Assembly: GCA_947501845.1 (NCBI GenBank)
Contig: CANMXP010000013.1
Coordinates: 82,796 to 146,795, forward strand
Reading direction: 5' to 3'
Length of the DNA: 64,000 bases
DNA from: an uncultured Flavobacteriaceae bacterium
Lineage (GTDB): Bacteria; Bacteroidota; Bacteroidia; Flavobacteriales; Flavobacteriaceae
Translations under genes and position numbers: made by a program
Shown: piece by piece, positions 27,765 through 36,268 of the stretch
How positions within the stretch are numbered: position 1 is the first letter of the stretch
Layout of the letters: every line of letters starts with the position of its first letter
The notes under the pieces: model-generated
Database searches by the model: none
What the model saw: only the letters and a program-made list of their open reading frames with translations
What the model was told of the DNA's origin: nothing

Positions 27765-28588
27765 AATTTAGCATTTTTATATTCACCCAACACTTTAAAT
27801 CCTTCTCCCATAATATCAATTATAGATTTTGATTTTTTAAAATCCTCATATTTTTCAAAAGTAACGTCAACGAAAAAAGCATATTTCCAAGGTGTTTCAA
27901 TGATTGGCAAGGATTGAATTTTGGTTAAATTCAATTTACAGTCACTCATCACATTAAGGATGGCCGCTAAACTACCTCGTTTGTGATCACTCTCAAATTT
28001 AACAGAGGCCTTATTGATTTCGCTTTCAGGCACTTCAGAATTTGTCCGCTTTACTATAACAAAACGGGTTTCGTTATGTTTTATCGTTTGGATACTTGTT
28101 GCTAAAACATCCAATTCGAATATATCGGCGGCCATTGTACTTGCAATTGCGCCAATGCCTTTAAGCTTTTTTTCTTGGATACGCTGGGCAACCTCGGCCG
28201 TATCTTTATCTTCTACCAATTTAATATGAGGATACTGCTTAAAAAACTCTTTACATTGCAATAATGCCATTGGATGAGAATACACCTCTTCTATGTCTTC
28301 TATACGTTGATTTGGCAATGCCATTAAGTTGTGCTGAATATCTAAATAATGCTCGCCAACAACGTGCAAATCATATTTATCAATTAAAGCGTAATTAGGG
28401 ATAATAGATCCTACTATAGAATTTTCTAAAGCCATAATAGCGGCATCGCATTCTTTAGTAATTAGCGAATCGACACCCCTATCGAATGTTAGGCATTCAA
28501 TAACATCAACAGGTTTCTCAAAAAATTGTTGTGACACAATATGATGAAAAGATCCTTTTACTCCTTGTATGGCTACTACTTTAATCAA
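27761..28588 (-). CDS. pheA: prephenate dehydratase
   Basis: 275 residues: a periplasmic-binding-like catalytic domain with the TRF motif (NETRFVIVKR) and a C-terminal ACT domain (SLAAILNVMSDCKLNLTKIQS then PWKYAFFVDVTFE) that binds phenylalanine for feedback. The start codon is TTG at 28588; an ATG eight bases upstream opens only a 3-codon frame whose TGA overlaps this TTG, which may couple translation. It is the first gene of the aromatic operon, preceded by a leader peptide and attenuator. Confidence 0.93.
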   Translation of the reverse strand: MIKVVAIQGVKGSFHHIVSQQFFEKPVDVIECLTFDRGVDSLITKECDAAIMALENSIVGSIIPNYALIDKYDLHVVGEHYLDIQHNLMALPNQRIEDIEEVYSHPMALLQCKEFFKQYPHIKLVEDKDTAEVAQRIQEKKLKGIGAIASTMAADIFELDVLATSIQTIKHNETRFVIVKRTNSEVPESEINKASVKFESDHKRGSLAAILNVMSDCKLNLTKIQSLPIIETPWKYAFFVDVTFEKYEDFKKSKSIIDIMGEGFKVLGEYKNAKL

Positions 28589-28609
28589 AATTTCATTTTA
28601 TTTTATAAG

Positions 28610-28630
28610 ACCTCAATCTTAAATTGAGGT
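28610..28630 (-). promoter_or_regulatory. hairpin in the pheA leader just before the gene
   Basis: acctcaat and attgaggt (8 bp, loop cttaa) form a stem 22 bases upstream of the pheA start, after the attenuator. There is no T-run, so it is not a terminator. It could influence translation or mRNA stability. Confidence 0.45.
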
Positions 28631-28650
28631 TGTTCAACTAAAAGTTAAAC

Positions 28651-28678
28651 AAAAAAAAGTCCCGATTTTCATCGAGAC
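28651..28678 (-). terminator. transcription attenuator of the pheA operon
   Basis: On the minus strand gtctcgat (28678-28671) pairs with atcgggac (28666-28659) around gaaa, then eight U follow (28658-28651). Its 5' arm (gtctcg) is exactly complementary to cgagac at 28723-28718 in the leader-peptide gene, an alternative antiterminator partner. It lies between the leader peptide stop and the pheA start, so it can only act on the pheA operon. Confidence 0.85.
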
Positions 28679-28704
28679 TCATATTTAAAATTTATAGTTA
28701 TAAA

Positions 28705-28788
28705 TTATACATACAACGTCTCGTTCCTTTTGCTAAAAAAGAAGTAAAACCAGTTGTTATAATATGTATAAAATACTGTTGTTGTCAT
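28705..28788 (-). CDS. aromatic leader peptide of the pheA operon
   Basis: A 27-codon frame from ATG (28788) to TAA (28705). Residues 6-18 read FYTYYNNWFYFFF: ten of thirteen are Phe, Tyr or Trp. Such a density in a short frame upstream of a terminator and an aromatic operon is the hallmark of ribosome-mediated attenuation. The antiterminator segment (28723-28718) lies inside the frame, downstream of the aromatic codons and before the stop. A ribosome stalled on Phe codons leaves it free, and one that reaches the stop covers it. Confidence 0.85.
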   Translation of the reverse strand: MTTTVFYTYYNNWFYFFFSKRNETLYV

Positions 28789-28798
28789 AATTATGAGG

Positions 28799-28828
28799 CT
28801 AAAGTAAATAATATTTTAAGAAATCAAA
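28799..28828 (-). promoter_or_regulatory. predicted promoter of the pheA operon
   Basis: On the minus strand TTTG (28828-28825) and TACTTTAG (28806-28799, one mismatch to TAnnTTTG) are 18 bases apart. The leader-peptide ATG follows 10 bases after the -7 box. Confidence 0.5.
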
Positions 28829-28908
28829 ATTGTGGTCTTATTTTTTTTTGAATTTTTTAAAAGTTTTAAAGATTATACAACAAAACTTCTATAGCATTAT
28901 ATAATTAT

Positions 28909-28916
28909 TATTTTTG
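28909..28916 (+). promoter_or_regulatory. predicted -7 box of gldA
   Basis: TATTTTTG matches TAnnTTTG 17 bases before the gldA ATG. No convincing -33 element was found in the AT-rich sequence upstream. Confidence 0.35.
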
Positions 28917-28933
28917 AATAAATAATTTTAATT

Positions 28934-29830
28934 ATGTCTATTGAAGTAGTAGGAATTTCTAAACGCTATGGCGAACAAAAAGCTTTAAGCAATATTTCAT
29001 TTAAGGTTAACAAACCAGAAATCGTTGGGTTTTTAGGTCCCAATGGCGCTGGAAAATCTACCATGATGAAAATATTAACTACTTATATCAATCCTAGTGA
29101 AGGGGTTGCCAAAGTAAATGGACATGATATAAAAGAGCACATACAACTTGTTCAGCAAAGTGTTGGGTATTTACCAGAACACAATCCATTATACCTCGAT
29201 ATGTTTGTTAAAGAGTATTTAAACTTTAATGCTAGTATATATAAGGTCTCTAAACAGCGTATCCATGATGTTATTGAGCTTACTGGCTTAACCCCCGAAG
29301 TTCATAAAAAAATAGGGCAGCTCTCAAAAGGGTATCGCCAGCGTGTTGGTTTGGCCAATGCTTTATTGCATGATCCTGATGTTTTAATATTAGATGAACC
29401 GACTACAGGTCTAGACCCTAACCAATTAGTAGACATTAGAAATCTCATTAAAACAATTGGAAAAACCAAAACCGTATTTCTATCTACACATATTATGCAA
29501 GAAGTTGAAGCCATGTGCGATCGTGTTATTATAATTAATAAAGGTGAAATTGTCGCAGATAAGAAGCTTAGCGAATTACGCGATGAGAAAGAACAAATCG
29601 TTGTTGTAGAATTTGATTATCGCATTGAAGATGCTTTTTTACTTAAGCTTCCTAAAGTTCAAAGCGTCAACAACACACATGATTTTGTTTATGAAATTAC
29701 TTTTAAAACTTCGGAAGATATGCGATCTCATGTATTTGATTTTGCTCACGATAATCAATTAAAAATTTTACAGCTTAACCAAAAGAATGCGAGTTTGGAA
29801 TCTCTCTTCAGAGATTTAACATTAAAATAG
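28934..29830 (+). CDS. gldA: gliding motility ABC transporter ATP-binding protein
   Basis: 298 residues. Walker A GPNGAGKST, ABC signature LSKGYRQRVG, Walker B VLILDEPTTGLDP and the switch histidine in LSTHIM are all intact. The N-terminus (MSIEVVGISKRYGEQKAL) and C-terminal extension match GldA of gliding flavobacteria, which works with the permease GldF and the auxiliary protein GldG, usually coded elsewhere, as here. It is transcribed divergently from the pheA operon. Confidence 0.9.
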   Translation: MSIEVVGISKRYGEQKALSNISFKVNKPEIVGFLGPNGAGKSTMMKILTTYINPSEGVAKVNGHDIKEHIQLVQQSVGYLPEHNPLYLDMFVKEYLNFNASIYKVSKQRIHDVIELTGLTPEVHKKIGQLSKGYRQRVGLANALLHDPDVLILDEPTTGLDPNQLVDIRNLIKTIGKTKTVFLSTHIMQEVEAMCDRVIIINKGEIVADKKLSELRDEKEQIVVVEFDYRIEDAFLLKLPKVQSVNNTHDFVYEITFKTSEDMRSHVFDFAHDNQLKILQLNQKNASLESLFRDLTLK

Positions 29831-29989
29831 CCTTTCTTTATCTATTGATGAGTTTTAAATGAAAAGTATGATAAATATCATCCTTATGATAATAAGTAGG
29901 TGCTAATTTTGCTGAAGAATATTTATACTAAGTGTAGTTATCTGGCTTACAAAGTAAGCTATAAACTATCTTATAACACATAAAATACT

Positions 29990-32080
29990 ATGAGTAAAGG
30001 AATTTATGTCGCTACCATTGAGCCTAACAGCGGAAAATCTGTTGTTGTTCTTGGTTTAATGCGTATGCTGTTGGGAAAAACTGCTAAGGTTGGCTATTTT
30101 AGACCAATTATTGAAGATCTTGAGGCAGGAGAAATGGACAATCACATTAACACTGTGATGTCTCATTTTGAATTGGATATCAATTATAAAAAAACATTTG
30201 CATATACGAGAAATCAGGTGCTTGACTTATATAATCAAGGAAAATCTGGTGAAGTCTTAGATGAAATCATTAAAAAATATAAAAGCCTTGAAGAACGCTT
30301 TGATTTTGTTTTAGTAGAAGGCACCGATTTCTCTCATGAAAACTCAAGTTTAGAATTAGATATAAATATCTTAATCTCTAAGAACCTTGGACTTCCTGTT
30401 ATTATCGTTTCTCAAGGAGATAAAAAAGAACTTAAAGAGATTGTAGATAGTGTTCAATTAGCCCATGATACCTTTACACAAGACGTCGATGTACTTTCCA
30501 TAATAACCAACAAAGCAAACCCCGATGATCTTTCTACGCTTAAAGAACAATTAAAAACACGCATTAATAATGGCACCAATATTACGGTGATACCTAAAAT
30601 ACCCAGCCTTAGTAGTCCTACTGTAAAAGAAATTTCGAAAGCCTTAGGCGGCGAAGTTCTTTTTGGGCAAGATATGCTGAATAATTTAACTGAGAATTTT
30701 AGTGTGGGGGCTATGCAATTACGTAACTATTTAGTGCATCTTAAGGAAAATGCCTTAGTTATTGCTCCAGGTGATAGAGCCGATATTATCTTAGGCGCAT
30801 TACAGGCTAATATTTCTAAAAATTATCCTAAAATTGCTGGGATCATTTTAACTGGCGGCCTTATTCCTGAAGAACCTATTTTAAAACTTATCGAAGGGCT
30901 CTCAAGTATTGTTCCGCTTATTAGCGTTAAAGGTGGCACTTATAATGTTACTAGCAGTATTGGCAATATAAAAGCTAGAATATATGCTGAAAATGCTGAA
31001 AAAATCACAACATCTATTGCTACTTTTGAAAAGCATGTAGATACAGATAAGCTTGCGGAAAAACTCATAACTTTTGAATCTGAGGTATTCACTCCTAGAA
31101 TGTTTCAATATAATTTATTGCAACGTGCCTTAAATGACAAAAAGCATATTGTTTTACCTGAAGGTTATGATGAGCGTGTATTGCGTGCTGCCGCTAAATT
31201 AATCAACGCACATGTTGTAGAATTAACGCTTCTGGGTGAAGAGGATAGAATTAAAGAACTTATTGAAAAATTAGATATCCCTTTAAATACAGATGAGATA
31301 AACATTATATCACCTATAAAATCACCTCACTTTGAAGATTACGTTAATACGTTTTATGAACTTAGAAAGCACAAAAATGTGACTTTACAGATGGCAAAAG
31401 ATACGATGGCAGATGTTTCGTATTTTGGCACCATGATGATTTATAAGGGGCATGCAGATGGCATGGTTTCTGGGGCAGTACACACAACCCAACATACTTT
31501 ACGCCCTGCATTGCAATTTATAAAAACGAAGCCTGGTGTTAATCTGGTATCGTCTATTTTCTTTATGTGTTTAGAAGACAGAATTTCTGTGTTTGGAGAT
31601 TGTGCTATTAACCCAAATCCAGATGCGCAACAATTAGCAGAAATAGCTATTTCATCTGCTCGAACTGCTGAAGAATTTGGTATAGAGCCTAAGGTTGCCA
31701 TGCTTTCTTATTCATCTGGGGCTTCTGGTAAAGGTGCCGATGTAGAAAAAGTTAGAGAGGCAACCGATATTGTAAAAGCGCAAACTTCAGATTTAAAAAT
31801 AGAAGGTCCTATTCAATACGATGCGGCAGTAGATATGCGCATTGGAAAAACCAAATTACCAGATTCTGAAGTTGCTGGACATGCCAGTGTTTTAATTTTT
31901 CCAGATTTAAATACAGGCAATAATACATATAAAGCCGTACAACGTGAAACTGGGGCATTAGCTATAGGTCCTGTTTTACAAGGCTTAAACAAACCTGTTA
32001 ACGACCTGAGTAGAGGTTGTACTGTCGATGATATTTATAGCACTGTTATTATAACTGCTATTCAAGCTCAAAACCAATAA
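29990..32080 (+). CDS. pta: phosphate acetyltransferase
   Basis: 696 residues of the long type: an N-terminal P-loop domain of the BioD/CobB type (EPNSGKSVVVLGLMR at residues 8-22), a DRTGG-like middle part, and the catalytic phosphate acetyltransferase domain (about 375-696, with LPEGYDERVLRAAAKL and SYSSGASGKGADVEKVREAT). It converts acetyl-CoA and phosphate to acetyl phosphate. ackA follows after 2 bases, so the two form an operon. Confidence 0.96.
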   Translation: MSKGIYVATIEPNSGKSVVVLGLMRMLLGKTAKVGYFRPIIEDLEAGEMDNHINTVMSHFELDINYKKTFAYTRNQVLDLYNQGKSGEVLDEIIKKYKSLEERFDFVLVEGTDFSHENSSLELDINILISKNLGLPVIIVSQGDKKELKEIVDSVQLAHDTFTQDVDVLSIITNKANPDDLSTLKEQLKTRINNGTNITVIPKIPSLSSPTVKEISKALGGEVLFGQDMLNNLTENFSVGAMQLRNYLVHLKENALVIAPGDRADIILGALQANISKNYPKIAGIILTGGLIPEEPILKLIEGLSSIVPLISVKGGTYNVTSSIGNIKARIYAENAEKITTSIATFEKHVDTDKLAEKLITFESEVFTPRMFQYNLLQRALNDKKHIVLPEGYDERVLRAAAKLINAHVVELTLLGEEDRIKELIEKLDIPLNTDEINIISPIKSPHFEDYVNTFYELRKHKNVTLQMAKDTMADVSYFGTMMIYKGHADGMVSGAVHTTQHTLRPALQFIKTKPGVNLVSSIFFMCLEDRISVFGDCAINPNPDAQQLAEIAISSARTAEEFGIEPKVAMLSYSSGASGKGADVEKVREATDIVKAQTSDLKIEGPIQYDAAVDMRIGKTKLPDSEVAGHASVLIFPDLNTGNNTYKAVQRETGALAIGPVLQGLNKPVNDLSRGCTVDDIYSTVIITAIQAQNQ

Positions 32081-32082
32081 AT

Positions 32083-33285
32083 ATGCAAGTATTAGTTTTA
32101 AATTCTGGTAGTTCCTCAATAAAGTTTCAATTATTTTCAATGCCTGAAGCGCGTATTTTATGTTCGGGGCAAATTGAGCGTATTGGTCTAGATGATGCTA
32201 TCTTCACATACAAAACCCCCAATAATACTATTGAATTTGAAAGTCCTATTTTAAATCATAAAGATGGGTTAATATTATTATCTAAACAGCTTTTAGATAA
32301 AAATACAGGCATTATAAAATCGCCCGAAGATATTTCAATTGTAGGACATCGCGTGGTTCATGGTGGTATTTATTTTAATGAAACTACTGAGATTACTAAT
32401 ATTGTAAAAGAAAGAATTAAAGAATTATCATCATTAGCACCTTTACATAACCCAGCGAATCTTGAAGGTATTGAAGTGGCAGAAGATATTTTTCCGAATG
32501 CAAAACAAGTTGCTGTTTTCGATACGGCCTTTCATCAATCCATACCAGAACATGCTTATAAATATGCCATTCCTAATAACTTTTTAGACGATCACCACAT
32601 CCGTCTATATGGTTTTCATGGTACAAGCCATAAATATGTTTCGGAAAAAGCTATCGATTATTTAAATAAAAAAGACTCTAAAATTATCACTATTCATTTA
32701 GGAAATGGTTGTAGTATGACTGCTATCAAAGATGGTAAAAGTATTGATCATTCTTTAGGATTTTCTCCAGTAAGTGGCTTAATTATGGGAACACGCTCTG
32801 GTGACATCGACCCTGCAATCATCTTTCATTTAGCAAATAAGTTAGATTTCAGTTTAGAGGACATTAATACACTATTACAAAAAAAGAGCGGTATGTTAGG
32901 ACTTACTGGTTTTAGTGATTTAAGAGACATCCAAGAACAAGCAGCACAAGGTAACAAAGCCTGTCAGTTAGCTTTAGAAATGAATGTATACCGCATAAAA
33001 AAATATATTGGCAGCTATGCAGCTATTTTAAACGGATTAGATGCAATTGTATTTACTGCTGGTATTGGAGAAAACTCCCAGCTAATGAGAGAACTTGTCT
33101 GTAAAGATCTGGAATTTTTAGGCATTTATTTAGACCTCGAAAAAAACAAAATCAGATCTAAGGAAACACATGTTATTAGTACACAAGATTCTAAAGTAGA
33201 AATTTTAGTCATTCCAACTAATGAAGAATTGGAAATAGCCAAACAGGCTACCGAGTTATTCAAAGATCAAGCGTCCTTTATATAA
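32083..33285 (+). CDS. ackA: acetate kinase
   Basis: 400 residues. Family signatures are present: LNSGSSSIKFQL at the N-terminus, GHRVVHGG, FDTAFHQSIP, and the phosphate-binding HLGNGCSM and GIGENS. With pta it makes ATP from acetyl-CoA (overflow or fermentation) or activates acetate. The last 30 bases overlap the end of the convergent GIN-domain gene. Confidence 0.97.
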   Translation: MQVLVLNSGSSSIKFQLFSMPEARILCSGQIERIGLDDAIFTYKTPNNTIEFESPILNHKDGLILLSKQLLDKNTGIIKSPEDISIVGHRVVHGGIYFNETTEITNIVKERIKELSSLAPLHNPANLEGIEVAEDIFPNAKQVAVFDTAFHQSIPEHAYKYAIPNNFLDDHHIRLYGFHGTSHKYVSEKAIDYLNKKDSKIITIHLGNGCSMTAIKDGKSIDHSLGFSPVSGLIMGTRSGDIDPAIIFHLANKLDFSLEDINTLLQKKSGMLGLTGFSDLRDIQEQAAQGNKACQLALEMNVYRIKKYIGSYAAILNGLDAIVFTAGIGENSQLMRELVCKDLEFLGIYLDLEKNKIRSKETHVISTQDSKVEILVIPTNEELEIAKQATELFKDQASFI

Positions 33286-34002
33286 TTCATTAACCTCTAC
33301 TATTGGAGGGCGGTTAACCGCAATAACATGACCTACTCCAGAAATAGTGCCTTTTATTTCTTGTTGCGGATTTATAATCATGTCGTTTGATGCACGATTC
33401 CATAGTTGTACTTTTTGGGCGATCAGGTTTCTCCCTTCAAAACGAGATGAACCAGCTGCAAAAGTTAGGTTTAAATTTTCTGTTCTGCCAGAAATAAAGC
33501 AATTCGACAAACCATTAAAGACTAACCGAAAGGTATTGTTGTTTATCTGCAATCTAAAATTGGCATTAGTATAGGTGTCTGGTTCTCCAAAATCTTCCGA
33601 CTGGATCGTTAAATTTGGATAGGTTAAAACGCCATCAGAACTGATATCATATTGAGTCGAGCTTCTTATTTCCGTTATATTAGGTGATGTTACGTAAATC
33701 TTGGTAATACCATAATCACGTACATAGTTACAATGGTTCTCATCGGTCAATATCAGCTTATTATCTAAAACAATGGCTTCCACGTCATTCATTAAGTTTC
33801 GACCTGTTTCAATAACAACTTTTTGTTCTACACCTTCTTTAATAATGAGTTCGATATCACGATTGACTAGTATTTTATTAAAAGCCTCTACAACGACTTC
33901 TTGTTGAATAATGCGCCCTGTTTTTTGAAAACAATCACCTGCATGCTCACTGTTGCAAGCCATTATTAAAAATAAAACTAATATGTTAATTATTCTTTTC
34001 AT
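33256..34002 (-). CDS. GIN-domain (DUF2807) putative auto-transporter adhesin-head lipoprotein
   Basis: 248 residues with a lipoprotein signal ending in IMAC. The rest is beta-rich with the repeated pattern of the DUF2807 parallel beta-helix fold (IELIIKEGVEQKVVIETGRNLM, then NITEIRSSTQYDISSDG and GSSRFEGRNLIAQKVQLWNRASNDM as consecutive rungs). Such proteins are surface or periplasmic and of unknown role. Its end overlaps ackA by 30 bases in tail-to-tail orientation. Confidence 0.85.
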   Translation of the reverse strand: MKRIINILVLFLIMACNSEHAGDCFQKTGRIIQQEVVVEAFNKILVNRDIELIIKEGVEQKVVIETGRNLMNDVEAIVLDNKLILTDENHCNYVRDYGITKIYVTSPNITEIRSSTQYDISSDGVLTYPNLTIQSEDFGEPDTYTNANFRLQINNNTFRLVFNGLSNCFISGRTENLNLTFAAGSSRFEGRNLIAQKVQLWNRASNDMIINPQQEIKGTISGVGHVIAVNRPPIVEVNELYKGRLIFE

Positions 34003-34007
34003 ATTTT

Positions 34008-34040
34008 GTTATTCCCGCGAAATCAGGAATCCACTATTGT
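34008..34040. repeat. dispersed TTCCCGC...GGAAT palindromic repeat
   Basis: attcccgcgaaatcaggaat, an imperfect inverted repeat; near copies are at 53.39 kb and 56.72 kb. It is followed by tcaggtttcagctcacttcgac, a fragment typical of another dispersed repeat. Confidence 0.55.
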
Positions 34041-34116
34041 GTTTTCAGGTTTCAGCTCACTTCGACTTTAATTTACCTTGAGCCTAGTTAAAAGACTCAG
34101 TGACCACAGAAAATAT

Positions 34117-35217
34117 CTATAGCCTAACACCTATTCCAAATTCTACAGCCTCTGCTTTGGCGCCGTGAGATTTTAGTGTTAATGCACCAAACCACTTATT
34201 ACTAAAATACCGCTTTAAACCTATTCTTATATATGTTCGTCCCTCAAAATCAAATGGGTAATACACATAATACCCAAACTGTGAAACAAGTGATGTTTTA
34301 TTAATAAATAATTCATGCCCAGCAAAAACACCCACTCTTTTATAATCTTTATTTCCGGGTGAATTATCTTCTGGAAAAGCAACCGATCTATAATAAATAA
34401 ACTCTTTTAAAAAATTTGAAAAGAAAACATCGGTTCCAAACTGCAAAGCACTTTTCCTATTAATCCGTTTATCTGCATAAGCAGAAAAAATGTAAAAGGG
34501 AAATTGCCCACTACCTACAACATCACTTTCATTGATTCCAGATCTAAAAGCAAAGTTATATTTTATTGGTTCTGTGAATTTTTCTTTCTCGGCGCCACCA
34601 ATTGTACTTATAAATTCTGGTTCTACATCATCTAAACTATAAGTCACTCCTACATTTAAAACCATAGAATTTATGCTTGTATTTGGTGCTCTTACATTGG
34701 CATTGGAATAATGAATAAACGACAAACCCGCTTGCAGCCCAAACCTGTCTATAATACGTTCTTTTTTGTAATTAAGCATCAGATAGGTGCTACTCATTAT
34801 TTTAGAGCCAAAAGCTACATTTCTAAAATTCGCTTCTTTATCATAAGGGTTGGTTGTTAAGGCGAGACCTTGACCAATACGCAACATTAAATGACGGTTT
34901 AAAAAATAGAAATTATAATGTGCATATAAAGAATAGTTATTTCCTAAGACATCATTTTTTAGATTTTGATAAATAAAAGACACCCCATAATCGGGATAAT
35001 TATAACCCTGTTCCCAATCGTTAAATCCGTAGGTTTTTTTATTCCAGCTTAAAATAACACCTTCAGGGTGACCTTGTATTAAATGTGAAATATCGTTGTT
35101 GTGCAACGCTATATTTCCTTTAAAATAATTAATATCAATATAGGATGTATGTTCCTTTTCTTGTGCGAAAGAAACCCCGAAAACTGCACAAAAAATACAG
35201 ACTAAAAATAATCTCAT
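34117..35217 (-). CDS. PagL-like lipid A 3-O-deacylase family outer membrane protein
   Basis: From the ATG at 35217 the protein has a signal peptide (MRLFLVCIFCAVFGVSFAQ); an upstream ATG at 35274 would overlap metF and put 19 odd residues in front. The barrel contains IHYSNANVRAPNTSIN, matching the HxSN...PN motif of PagL, whose His and Ser belong to the catalytic triad. It is longer than PagL (about 366 against 170-190 residues), in line with the acyloxyacyl hydrolase/PagL-related proteins of Bacteroidota. It probably removes an acyl chain from lipid A in the outer membrane. It follows metF closely but has no metabolic link to it. Confidence 0.72.
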   Translation of the reverse strand: MRLFLVCIFCAVFGVSFAQEKEHTSYIDINYFKGNIALHNNDISHLIQGHPEGVILSWNKKTYGFNDWEQGYNYPDYGVSFIYQNLKNDVLGNNYSLYAHYNFYFLNRHLMLRIGQGLALTTNPYDKEANFRNVAFGSKIMSSTYLMLNYKKERIIDRFGLQAGLSFIHYSNANVRAPNTSINSMVLNVGVTYSLDDVEPEFISTIGGAEKEKFTEPIKYNFAFRSGINESDVVGSGQFPFYIFSAYADKRINRKSALQFGTDVFFSNFLKEFIYYRSVAFPEDNSPGNKDYKRVGVFAGHELFINKTSLVSQFGYYVYYPFDFEGRTYIRIGLKRYFSNKWFGALTLKSHGAKAEAVEFGIGVRL

Positions 35218-35254
35218 TAATAGATTTGCTTGAAGAGCAAAAATAACGGAATTA

Positions 35255-36211
35255 TTAAAACATATGTGATGCAATCGCCTTTATATTATCACTTTTACCC
35301 ATAGAGTAATAATGAAGTACAGGAACGCCCGCTTTTTTAAGCTCTTCAGATTGTTTTATAGCCCATTCTATACCTACTTGCCTCACTTGCTTATTGTCTT
35401 TGCATTTTTCAACTTCATTGACCAAAGTTTCTGGCAGATCTATTTTAAAAACCTGTGGCAAGACTTGTAAATGACGCTTTACAGCTATGGGCTTTATCCC
35501 TGGAATAATAGGTACATGTATCCCCGCTTTTTTTGCCTTATCTACAAATTCGAAGTATTTTTCATTATCAAAAAACATTTGGGTGACTACATAATCTGCT
35601 CCTGCTTCTACTTTTTCTTTAAGACGCCTTAAATCTGCTTGTAAAGAAGGGGCCTCCATATGCTTTTCTGGATAGCCAGCAACGCCAATACAAAAATCAG
35701 ATTTATGATCAGACTCTATAACCTCGTGCAAATACTTTCCGCAATTTAAATTCTGTATTTGAGCGACTAACTCCGTTGCATAATGGTTTCCGCCTTTTGA
35801 AGGTTCAAAATATTTTTGATGACTCATAGCGTCGCCACGAAGTGCCATGACATTATCGATGCCCAAATAATGACAATCTACCAATAAGTATTCAGTTTCT
35901 TCCTTGGTAAAACCACCACATAATACATGAGGAACGGTATCTACATTATATTTATGCTTTATCGCTGCACAAATACCAACAGTACCAGGACGCATACGCG
36001 TTATTTTTCTATCTAATAATCCTTCTCCTTTATCAATATACACATACTGTTCTCTAGAAGTAGTTACATCAATAAATGGTGGGCTAAATTCCATCAAAGG
36101 ATCTATATTATTGTACAACTCCTGAATATTTCTTCCTTTTTGTGGTGGAATAATTTCAAACGAAAACAATGTTTTCCCGTTAGCTTTTTTTATGTGGTCT
36201 GTTACTTTCAT
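35255..36211 (-). CDS. metF: 5,10-methylenetetrahydrofolate reductase
   Basis: 318 residues, a FAD-dependent TIM barrel that makes 5-methyl-tetrahydrofolate, the methyl donor for MetH. Visible are SFEIIPPQKGR at the N-terminus (catalytic Glu), ALRGD, CIGVAGYPEKH and QMFFDN. It is the final gene of the methionine-synthase operon under a SAM-I riboswitch. Confidence 0.96.
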   Translation of the reverse strand: MKVTDHIKKANGKTLFSFEIIPPQKGRNIQELYNNIDPLMEFSPPFIDVTTSREQYVYIDKGEGLLDRKITRMRPGTVGICAAIKHKYNVDTVPHVLCGGFTKEETEYLLVDCHYLGIDNVMALRGDAMSHQKYFEPSKGGNHYATELVAQIQNLNCGKYLHEVIESDHKSDFCIGVAGYPEKHMEAPSLQADLRRLKEKVEAGADYVVTQMFFDNEKYFEFVDKAKKAGIHVPIIPGIKPIAVKRHLQVLPQVFKIDLPETLVNEVEKCKDNKQVRQVGIEWAIKQSEELKKAGVPVLHYYSMGKSDNIKAIASHMF

Positions 36212-36268
36212 TTATGCTGAATTTATTTCAGTATCTGTTTCTAACTTATTTTTAACGTTATCGTAAAC

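Noticed and set aside
28589..28933. T-box or phenylalanine riboswitch upstream of pheA
   Set aside because: No T-box core motif is seen; the aromatic peptide and terminator explain the region better.
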